From NCBI GenBank assembly GCA_002722245.1, contig PBLA01000012.1:1-55647 (forward strand): a DNA stretch of 55,647 bases, given 5' to 3'. The position numbers were made by a program, and so were the translations under genes. The notes below the pieces were generated by a model. The model did no database searches. It was given only the letters and a program-made list of their open reading frames with translations, and was not told the origin of the DNA. This stretch comes from Flavobacteriales bacterium. Its GTDB lineage: Bacteria; Bacteroidota; Bacteroidia; Flavobacteriales_C; GCA-002722245. This document shows, piece by piece, positions 1 through 6,604 of the stretch (its first letter is position 1; each line of letters starts with the position of its first letter).

Positions 1-1230
1 AATTTTTACAATTTCTTCTTCAATTGGTTTATATGTGGAAAGCATACAATTGCTTTTTCCCCATTCAACGTTTAAACTGTTAATTTTATTAATAAGTTCA
101 ACAGCCATTTCCTCGTGACTGCATTTTGATGGATGCCAAGCATCGCCATATCCCCAGTCGTCTTTAGGTTTTTCTGTCCATTTTTCTGCTGTAAAGGGCA
201 ATTCCAACGTGGTAACATTTTCAGTAAAGCTATCGGCTACTTGATTGGCGATTGTTCTCAACCGAGTTAATTGTTGGGTCCATGTGGGCCATGAATCGGA
301 CTTGGAATTCCCAAAACAAATAATAATTTTTGAGCAGGGATGGTAGGCTCTTAGTTTGGTGATGAAATCAATGTAGGTTTGTTGAAAGGCTTCATCATCC
401 AACTTATACTCCTCTCCTCCCTCCTCCTGGGCCATATCATTTGTTCCCAAATGAATGGATATTACATCGGGATGATATTTGCTGTGATCCCATATTACGG
501 ATGCGTCGTCTTCAAAAAGATGGTCGTAATTTTTTGGAATCGTATGGGTGGTGGTTCCTGTATTGTTGCGATACAAGCCTCTACCCGATGTGGCTGTAAC
601 ATGGTATTGAGCTCCCAGAGCTCTCGCCGTAATGGGTCCCCATGCATAGTAATTATCTTCGTTGGCAGCATAATAATTTGAGTAAGCCATAGAAGCTGGT
701 CCTGAAGCAAACTGACTCACGTTTCCATAGCCACACGTCCAGGAATCTCCGATAAATTCTATTCTTTTTTGAGATGCTGAATCGGGAGTTACTAAATCCT
801 CCGATCCTCCGGTTATTATGAATCCTTTAAAAGAACTTTTTCCCGAGGCGCCTTCAGTGATTTTCATCAGCTCTACGGTATGTTCGGCTGGGGTCAAACC
901 AGATGCCAACAAATAATTAACCTCTCCAGTGGCCACTTTAAGTTGCTCATTTACTATTTGCCCGTCAATTAATATTTTATAAAAATTACCACTTGCATCT
1001 GATCCATCCCCGTAGTCCTCTATAATTGCTGTTATTTCAGCTCCATTGAATTTGGCTTTTATGGATACACCCGGATAAATATAAGTAGGTTGCTCAGGAT
1101 TTGAGAAATCAATTCTCCCCATGTATTGAATTTTATCATTACTTGCAGAGATATTCGTTTGAGCTGAAAGCGATAATGCTTTAATGGCTAAACCTAAAAC
1201 AAATGAGTATTTAAGAAAAGGGATTTTCAT
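1..1230 (-). CDS. Secreted CE2-like SGNH carbohydrate esterase, C-terminus cut by window edge
   Basis: The frame opens at an ATG ending at 1230 and stays open to base 1, giving at least 410 residues. Residues 1-24 form a signal peptide ending in LSLSAQ. Residues about 30-145 look like the N-terminal jelly-roll of carbohydrate esterase family 2. The SGNH hydrolase domain follows: IEFIGDSWTCGYGN with nucleophile Ser163, HLGTND at 260-265 (block III Asn264), and GDAWHPS with Asp363/His366. CE2 enzymes deacetylate plant or algal polysaccharides; this substrate is inferred from the family. The frame runs on past the usual domain end (residues 390-410), so a linker and T9SS sorting domain may lie beyond the edge. 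It is divergent from the methyltransferase at 1480. An endoglucanase-type SGNH esterase of other specificity cannot be excluded. Confidence 0.85.
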   Translation of the reverse strand, partial: MKIPFLKYSFVLGLAIKALSLSAQTNISASNDKIQYMGRIDFSNPEQPTYIYPGVSIKAKFNGAEITAIIEDYGDGSDASGNFYKILIDGQIVNEQLKVATGEVNYLLASGLTPAEHTVELMKITEGASGKSSFKGFIITGGSEDLVTPDSASQKRIEFIGDSWTCGYGNVSQFASGPASMAYSNYYAANEDNYYAWGPITARALGAQYHVTATSGRGLYRNNTGTTTHTIPKNYDHLFEDDASVIWDHSKYHPDVISIHLGTNDMAQEEGGEEYKLDDEAFQQTYIDFITKLRAYHPCSKIIICFGNSKSDSWPTWTQQLTRLRTIANQVADSFTENVTTLELPFTAEKWTEKPKDDWGYGDAWHPSKCSHEEMAVELINKINSLNVEWGKSNCMLSTYKPIEEEIVKI

Positions 1231-1289
1231 GGTGGTAATTTAAAAAGTTAAAGGGTAAACTGATGTAATTCGTCATATTAAAACATGCT

Positions 1290-1319
1290 CAAAATAACAA
1301 ATTTGATTCCGCTTACCAA
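1290..1319 (-). promoter_or_regulatory. Candidate Bacteroidota promoter for the CE2-like esterase
   Basis: On the minus strand a TTG (1317-1319) is followed after 19 nt by TTATTTTG (1290-1297), one mismatch from TAnnTTTG. The implied leader is about 55 nt. Seen by eye only. Confidence 0.4.
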
Positions 1320-1411
1320 ATTAAAAAGTTTGCAAAAAATGGACCATCATTTTTTTTTGATGGCTACTATTTGATAAAACGTGAGATGAATTTCCATTTT
1401 TAACTTTCTCA

Positions 1412-1442
1412 TTCAATTATATTTTGTGGTTTTTTACCTTTG
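1412..1442 (+). promoter_or_regulatory. Candidate promoter for methyltransferase copy 1
   Basis: TACCTTTG at 1435-1442 matches TAnnTTTG exactly. The -33 element is weak (TTC at 1412-1414, 20 nt spacer). It lies 37 nt upstream of the ATG at 1480. Confidence 0.4.
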
Positions 1443-1479
1443 CTTTTAAATATCTTTGAGTTTTTAAAGTCGATTTATT

Positions 1480-2934
1480 ATGCCGAGAAGGGAAAGAAAC
1501 AAGTTTGTGAAAAGGGGTCAGGTTCTTGAAATCCAGATTGAAGACTATGCTTTTGGTGGAAAAGGAATTGGACGCCTGAAGAGTGAGCTTGGAGATTTTG
1601 TGGTATTTGTACCGAATTCTTTACCTGGACAGTTTGTGAAAGCACAGGTTAAAAAATCGAGTAAAACCTATGCTGAGGCGAAATTGCTGGAGGTTATTAA
1701 GCCCTCAAAAGATGAAACAGATATTCCCTACCAAGAAATTTCGGGTGCTCCATACATTAAACTTCCAATAGAAAAACAATGGGCTTATAAAAAAAACAGT
1801 ACGTTGGAACTTTTTAAACGCATTGGTAAAGTCACGGATATTGAAGATAAATTTGATGAGTTTGTGCATTCTCCAAGCACGTTTCACTACCGTAATAAAA
1901 TGGAATATTGTTTCTCGGCTATTGGTTATGACCATGAGGAAAGAACGGATGTGGATGAGTTTACTATGGGGTTCAAAAAACGAGGTACTTGGTGGTGTGC
2001 GGAAGACTTAAACAAGGATTCGGGATTGTTCGATAAAGAACTTGAAGATAAGTTGAAGGAGGTCAAGGAGTATTGCAAGAATACTGGATTATCTCCCTGG
2101 CACGGACCAAAAAAATTAGGATTCTTTCGCTATTTTGTCGTGAGAAAATCGTTTAAAACCACCCAGTTGCTTTTTAATCTGGTGACTACCTCACATGATT
2201 TACCACAATTTGATTTGCAAAAATTTGCTTCCTTTTTGGTAGAACTTCTAGGAGAACATCGTGTAGCGGGCTTACTGCATACTATTAATGATGAGATTGG
2301 AGATCGAACGTTGGCTACCTCGGGAGACATTAATTTGGTTTACGGAGAAGAAAAGATTGTAGAAGAGTTATTGGGACTCAACTTTGAAATCAGTATGAAA
2401 AGTTTCTTTCAAACAAATCCAAAATCAGCTGAAAAATTATATTCAAAAGTAATTGACTATGCATTGGACAAAAAGGAAACCATCGACAACAACGTTGTTC
2501 TGGATTTGTTTTGTGGAACAGGTACAATTGGTCAAATTTTAGCTTCAAAAAGTGAAAATGCTCAAATTATTGGAGTAGATATTGTGGAGTCTGCTATTGA
2601 AAATGCCAGAGAGAATGCGATGCGAAATAATATTGAAGGGATTCAGTTTTATGCAGCCGATGTTGGTAAATTTTTATTTGAACACCCTGAATATACGGGG
2701 AAAATAAGAACAATTATCCTGGATCCTGCTCGTGCTGGCGTTGCGCCTAAAACCATGAAAAAAATCATCAATCTTGGTTCAGAAAGAATGGTTTACGTTT
2801 CTTGTAATCCAGCCACTCAGGCAAGAGATGCAGAGCTTTTAAGTGAGGCAGGCTATTCCATTAAAAAGTTCAGTTTAGTGGATCAGTTTCCTCATACTTC
2901 TCATATTGAAACTGTGGTGCTTTTTGAAAAGTAA
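1480..2934 (+). CDS. rlmD: RlmD/RumA-type 23S rRNA (uracil-C5)-methyltransferase, copy 1
   Basis: SAM-dependent m5U methyltransferase of the TrmA/RlmC/RlmD family, 484 residues. An N-terminal TRAM RNA-binding domain covers about 10-75. The Rossmann methyltransferase domain has FFQTNP (309-314), DLFCGTGTIG (SAM motif I, 342-351), LDPARAG (414-420), the catalytic cysteine in SCNP (Cys442) and the general base in HIE (Glu477). The 4Fe-4S cysteine cluster of classical RumA is absent: the matching stretch (residues 83-103) has no cysteine. The exact target uridine cannot be told from sequence. A near-identical paralogue lies at 10106 and a broken third copy at 14568. I count about 32 substitutions between the two full copies and none in residues 229-325. 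The start is set by conservation of MPRRERNKFV in both copies. Confidence 0.9.
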   Translation: MPRRERNKFVKRGQVLEIQIEDYAFGGKGIGRLKSELGDFVVFVPNSLPGQFVKAQVKKSSKTYAEAKLLEVIKPSKDETDIPYQEISGAPYIKLPIEKQWAYKKNSTLELFKRIGKVTDIEDKFDEFVHSPSTFHYRNKMEYCFSAIGYDHEERTDVDEFTMGFKKRGTWWCAEDLNKDSGLFDKELEDKLKEVKEYCKNTGLSPWHGPKKLGFFRYFVVRKSFKTTQLLFNLVTTSHDLPQFDLQKFASFLVELLGEHRVAGLLHTINDEIGDRTLATSGDINLVYGEEKIVEELLGLNFEISMKSFFQTNPKSAEKLYSKVIDYALDKKETIDNNVVLDLFCGTGTIGQILASKSENAQIIGVDIVESAIENARENAMRNNIEGIQFYAADVGKFLFEHPEYTGKIRTIILDPARAGVAPKTMKKIINLGSERMVYVSCNPATQARDAELLSEAGYSIKKFSLVDQFPHTSHIETVVLFEK

Positions 2935-2982
2935 ATTTGAATAAACACATTTCTTTTTTTCCCTATTGATTTTATCATTTTA

Positions 2983-3051
2983 AAAGGATTCTATAAAAAT
3001 TATCGAGTTCACCAATATCAATCTGTTGGTACTGTTACATTGATTGGATAG
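2983..3051 (+). pseudogene. Relic of a type B T9SS sorting domain (last 22 codons)
   Basis: The 69 bases read KGFYKNYRVHQYQSVGTVT then LIG and a stop. This closely matches the last 22 residues of the complete protein at 11792-14476 (KGYDKNYRVDQYKAVGTVT then LIR, stop). It lies right behind methyltransferase copy 1, as the complete gene lies behind copy 2. The rest of the gene, about 870 codons, is missing, so this is the tail of a deleted duplicate. Confidence 0.85.
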
Positions 3052-3069
3052 TAGTTTTTTAAAAAAATA

Positions 3070-5151
3070 TTATTCGCAAACTTGCAAAGCAGTATTAAAA
3101 TAAAAAGGCTGATGGGTTGGATAACGCCTCCATTTAAAATACTTTTCATTAAATAAAACTAAATCCCACTCTTTTGCTTTGCCTCGATAATCTTTTCTAT
3201 GCTCACCCTGAATACGAACTCTAAGCCCATTTTTATATACTCCGAGTATATCGTATATTAAAAATTTGACCTTTCCGTCTTGCCAGTCAATGGAATCTCT
3301 ATAGGTTACTTTCATAGTTTTTTCCGACAACTTAAATTGAAATCTTCTGCTATTTGAATTACAGCCCTCTTGATCAGATGTCCAATCTTTATTACTAAGA
3401 ACATTTGTAATAGAGTCCAGATATTTCCAAGATGTTGACTTATATACCTCAACAGGTAATTTTGTCCAATTATATTTTTTTCTATCGCTGTAAATACTGT
3501 TTCGTATTTGGTCTATGTACGAATAATTAGGAACGGCTTTAATTAAGCGAAGATATATATCGTTCGCTTTTTCATAGTCTTCAAGATCACGGTAAGTAAA
3601 AAATAGTTCTCGGTAACCATAACCATTATAAGGAAAATACTTTATGGTCATTTTTAACAACTCAATGAGTTCATTTTTATATTTTTCCCTCTCAGAGCAA
3701 TAGGAATACATCAAATTTAGTTCTTTATAAAAATCAAAATTATGTGGATAAAGCTTAATTGCTTTTTTTAAATAATATATTGATTTATTATCATAAGGAA
3801 TTGAGTATTTAGAAAACAAGCCTTCAGAGGCTAACTTATACCCTTTAGCTAATCCAAATGAATAGTTTGCATTTGATGAATCTTGTTTAAATGCTTTTTC
3901 ATAGGCATTTATCATTCTCTTACCTAGTGCTCTTTCCTTTTTCGATTGGTCCATAAGTACTACCATTGCAACATCCCAAGTTTCAATATTGAGGGAATCG
4001 AGCTGCAAAGATTTCTCAATCATTTCAAGTGCCTCATCTTCCCTCTGAAAATTATGAATAACGGTAGCTAAACTGTTGTAATACCTCTGGACGGTAGAAT
4101 CTATAGCAATTGCTTTTTTAAACCACTTCTCCGCTATTAAATTTTCTGGGTTTCTATATAGAATACCTGTCATATTTGATTTAACACTTAAGCCTTTTAG
4201 ATAATATGCGTAGTGGTGTTTATTATCATTTTTAATCAAGAAATCACAAAGTTTAATCGCAGATTGATAGTTTCCCAAATTATAAAAGTTCATAGCAAGA
4301 AGTTTTGCTACATGTTTTTCCTTGTTTTCTTTGAAAAAAGGAATTAAATAATCATTAGATATTTTATATTTCCCAGCATTATGATACAACTCACCAACAC
4401 GTTTTTTAAAATCGTCGCGACGATTTTTTACATCAATCAAGTGTAAACATCTCAAAGCTTGATTAAAAGAATCTTTTTTTTCATAAAACATTGCGGATGT
4501 TCTATAATACAAAGGAGGGTTTACATCTTTTAATTCTTTTAACTCAAAAATTGCATCTTTACAACTTTGAGTAATGTCAAATTGGAGTTTTGATGCTTGA
4601 ACTAGAACTTCTTCACTTATTGGCAAGCATTTTTTTATTTTACTTGCATAGCTGTTAAATTCTTGCAAATTTTTCTGTTTTCTTGCTATATAAAGTAACT
4701 TGTAATAGTTAAATAAAAACATTGAATCAACTCGGGAAACATCTTCAAAATCTTTTTTTGCACTTTTATATTGCCCGTTTTTTAATTTGATATTTCCATT
4801 TTGGTATGATCTTAAGCCGATTATTCCTTGCCTATTAATTTTATCACAAGTTTTTTTTGCTCTTTTTCTAAATGATGGTTTTAAAGATTTATCATCACCT
4901 AGTTGAGAAAGAATAATTACTGGGTTTAATATCTCTCCTTCTAAAAATAAAGAATACCCCAGGTAAAATTTATCTATTGAACTTAAACTGGAATACGCTT
5001 CCGTCTTGGAATAATAACTTTTTCTGATTTCTTTATAGTTCTTCGCTTTAAAAAGTTCTTCCAGTTTTGATATATGGGACTGGGCATTTAAAATTTGAGA
5101 CGAAAAGAAAAGAACAAAAATATACCACTTCATAAAACAATTAAATTTCAC
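3070..5151 (-). CDS. Exported TPR-repeat protein of unknown function
   Basis: 693 residues with a signal peptide ending ILNAQS (about residue 25). Most of the chain is helical tetratricopeptide-like repeats, such as the block around IAIDSTVQRYYNSLATVIHN and the neighbouring unit with SLQLDSLNIETWDVA. The last ~110 residues are different, beta-rich, with charged and aromatic residues and no repeat pattern. A periplasmic or outer-membrane-associated scaffold is inferred; I do not recognise the family. It sits inside duplicated segment A between the sorting-domain relic and the 75-residue gene, where segment B has a methyltransferase relic, so it arrived or was retained independently of the duplication. 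Met7 is an alternative start. Confidence 0.8.
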   Translation of the reverse strand: MKFNCFMKWYIFVLFFSSQILNAQSHISKLEELFKAKNYKEIRKSYYSKTEAYSSLSSIDKFYLGYSLFLEGEILNPVIILSQLGDDKSLKPSFRKRAKKTCDKINRQGIIGLRSYQNGNIKLKNGQYKSAKKDFEDVSRVDSMFLFNYYKLLYIARKQKNLQEFNSYASKIKKCLPISEEVLVQASKLQFDITQSCKDAIFELKELKDVNPPLYYRTSAMFYEKKDSFNQALRCLHLIDVKNRRDDFKKRVGELYHNAGKYKISNDYLIPFFKENKEKHVAKLLAMNFYNLGNYQSAIKLCDFLIKNDNKHHYAYYLKGLSVKSNMTGILYRNPENLIAEKWFKKAIAIDSTVQRYYNSLATVIHNFQREDEALEMIEKSLQLDSLNIETWDVAMVVLMDQSKKERALGKRMINAYEKAFKQDSSNANYSFGLAKGYKLASEGLFSKYSIPYDNKSIYYLKKAIKLYPHNFDFYKELNLMYSYCSEREKYKNELIELLKMTIKYFPYNGYGYRELFFTYRDLEDYEKANDIYLRLIKAVPNYSYIDQIRNSIYSDRKKYNWTKLPVEVYKSTSWKYLDSITNVLSNKDWTSDQEGCNSNSRRFQFKLSEKTMKVTYRDSIDWQDGKVKFLIYDILGVYKNGLRVRIQGEHRKDYRGKAKEWDLVLFNEKYFKWRRYPTHQPFYFNTALQVCE

Positions 5152-5164
5152 TGATTTTAGGAAG

Positions 5165-5172
5165 CAAATTTA
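5165..5172 (-). promoter_or_regulatory. Candidate -7 box for the TPR gene
   Basis: TAAATTTG on the minus strand matches TAnnTTTG exactly and lies 13 nt from the ATG at 5151. No convincing -33 element is seen. Confidence 0.3.
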
Positions 5173-5241
5173 TTAAAAAGCAAAAGAAGTTAATCCATTT
5201 ATTTTATGGGCAATTCTGAATCAGTATCCCTAGATTAATTA

Positions 5242-5469
5242 CTAATTATTCAAATGGTCCTCCCCATAGATGCTAAAGTAGTTTTCAGGATCTTGGTTTA
5301 GGTATTCAACTTCCTGAATAATTACTCTTTTGATGAGTCCTTTGATTTTTGATTTTGTAAAAGCATCCAATTGGCAATCAGTTGAAGCAAAATGTTGTTT
5401 TAACAAATCGGAAACTAAACTTTCGGCATTTTCAAGAAACCTTTCTTCTATTTTTATTTTCTCTTCCAT
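5242..5469 (-). CDS. 75-residue conserved small protein, family copy S1
   Basis: A soluble, charged, probably helical protein with no signal peptide, so likely cytoplasmic. I do not recognise the family. Four copies occur in this window (here, 6054, 14872, 16380). All share KIK.E..F near the start, a central Cys32, then DAFTK.K.KGLIKR.I..EVEYL, and PENYF...G.DHL.N at the end. This copy is closest to the one at 14872 (17 differences in 75 by hand count), which holds the same position left of a Kazal gene in segment B. It is divergent from the Kazal lipoprotein at 5630, 160 bp away. The strict conservation over about 40 residues argues for a real, constrained protein. Confidence 0.8.
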   Translation of the reverse strand: MEEKIKIEERFLENAESLVSDLLKQHFASTDCQLDAFTKSKIKGLIKRVIIQEVEYLNQDPENYFSIYGEDHLNN

Positions 5470-5629
5470 GTCAGCTTTTTTAAATGGGTGTTACAATAGT
5501 TACAAAAAATAGTTTTTTAGGGAAAGGTTTCAAACGATATTGTTTTTTTGAAAGCAACCTTTTTTTAACTCGTATGTCTTAAAATTATTATTTATAATTA
5601 CAAACAAATAACCTTTAACAACAAAATTT

Positions 5630-6007
5630 ATGAATCAATATTCTGATTTTCTAAATCGTACAATGAGATTGGCTTTTAGTTTGTTGTTCACTTCTCTTGT
5701 AGTTTTATCGTGCGACAAAAATGAATGCGAAAGAAAAAATTGTAAGGACGCTATTCCTCTATATTATGATCCAGTTTGTGGTTGTGATGATGCTACGTAT
5801 AGTAACCCTGAAGAGGCAGAATGTCATGGAATTGAAAACTATACAAAAGGAGTGTGCGAAAAAGAATGTGAAGAAAAGACCTGTGAAGGAGGTTATATAG
5901 AAATTTATGATCCAGTTTGTGGTTGTAATGGAGCTACCTACTCCAACTCTGCAGAAGCAGAATGTAAAGGAATTACTTCATACACCCAAGGTGAATGTGA
6001 GGATTAA
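5630..6007 (+). CDS. Lipoprotein with two Kazal-like domains
   Basis: 125 residues. The N-terminus is a lipoprotein signal with lipobox LVVLSC; Cys28 is the predicted lipidated residue, and the homologues at 15246 and 16095 also place it at 28, which supports this start. Two Kazal-type units follow (about 33-76 and 80-123), each with six cysteines around the core YDPVCGC followed by TYSN and .GI..YT.G.C. Kazal domains usually inhibit serine proteases by a reactive loop; bacterial ones are little studied, so inhibition is inferred. Compared with textbook Kazal domains the core reads CGC and the cysteine after TYxN is shifted. It is convergent with the 75-residue gene at 6054. Its end (GECED, GAGGATTAA) resembles the end of the single-Kazal gene at 16095. 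Confidence 0.85.
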   Translation: MNQYSDFLNRTMRLAFSLLFTSLVVLSCDKNECERKNCKDAIPLYYDPVCGCDDATYSNPEEAECHGIENYTKGVCEKECEEKTCEGGYIEIYDPVCGCNGATYSNSAEAECKGITSYTQGECED

Positions 6008-6015
6008 CAAAAAAA

Positions 6016-6031
6016 AGGAGGGCTCCCCCCT
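6016..6031. terminator. Weak hairpin between convergent genes
   Basis: A-tract, then AGGAGGG..CCCCCT, a short imperfect stem (one A-C mismatch). It occupies the position of the clean terminator at 16337 in segment B and may be a decayed version of it. Confidence 0.3.
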
Positions 6032-6053
6032 AATTAAAAGAACCAAACTCTAT

Positions 6054-6281
6054 TTAATTTTGTAAATGATCTTTTCCGTGAACTACAAAATAATTTTCGG
6101 GGTATTCATTTAAATATTCTACTTCCTGAAAAATTGCTCTTTTTATGAGTCCCTTCATTTTAGCTTTTGTGAAAGCATCTATTTTACAGTCGGGACTTGA
6201 ATAATGCTGTTTTAATAAATTCAATACTAAATCTTCGGTAGTTTCTATAAAGCCTTCCTCCATTTTAATTTTATCTTTCAT
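6054..6281 (-). CDS. 75-residue conserved small protein, family copy S2
   Basis: Second member of the unrecognised small-protein family. The frame is open for 11 more codons upstream (to 6314), but all four family members align from MxxKIKxE, so the start at 6281 is chosen; the DNA just upstream (AAAAG..ACAGG-like) also matches that of the copy at 16380. It is closest to the 16380 copy (10 differences in 75), less so to its neighbour at 5242 (26 differences). It therefore shares ancestry by position: S2 and S4 both lie tail-to-tail with a Kazal lipoprotein. No signal peptide or membrane span is visible. Function unknown; co-occurrence with secreted Kazal proteins is the only clue. Confidence 0.8.
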   Translation of the reverse strand: MKDKIKMEEGFIETTEDLVLNLLKQHYSSPDCKIDAFTKAKMKGLIKRAIFQEVEYLNEYPENYFVVHGKDHLQN

Positions 6282-6604
6282 AGTCTCTTGTCTTTTAAAG
6301 TTTAACGTATCCATTTCAAAAATTAGTATTTAATTGCTCTTTTACACTTGTTAAGTCAAAAACCAGACCAAACTTTGCGAATGCTGTTTTATGGTTCAGA
6401 AATACCGATTCGAAATTATCCGAAATATTGATTTTATGATTCCGTTTTTTACAACAGCTTTCTAAATACATAATGCTCGCTTACATAAAAGGTTACACAT
6501 TTAAAAAAAAATAGTGTCTTACGTTGCCGCATAAAAACAAAAAAATCCGACCTAAGTCGGATTTTTTATTCTATTAAATTGAAAACGTATTGTGTTTTCG
6601 CTTT
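6282..6604. other. Gene-free spacer between small gene S2 and hppA
   Basis: AT-rich. Apart from the hairpin at 6541-6566 I see no gene. Short stretches (for example near 6360, 'aaaaacCAGACCAAACTTTGCG') resemble the spacer right of the copy at 16607, consistent with the segmental duplication reaching about 6400. Confidence 0.5.
6541..6566 (-). terminator. Rho-independent terminator of hppA
   Basis: An 11-bp stem, AAAAATCCGAC pairing with GTCGGATTTTT, with loop CTAA. On the minus strand it is followed by a T-rich run, and it lies about 40 nt beyond the hppA stop codon. Confidence 0.85.

Noticed and set aside
379-681. Plus-strand 100-codon frame and minus-strand 495-710 frame
   Set aside because: Both overlap the CE2-like esterase, whose conserved GDS, GTND and DAWHPS motifs lie in a different minus-strand frame.
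5470-5629. Toxin-antitoxin reading of the small gene/Kazal pair
   Set aside because: The genes are divergent rather than in one operon, the Kazal protein is an exported lipoprotein, and neither matches a known toxin or antitoxin pattern.
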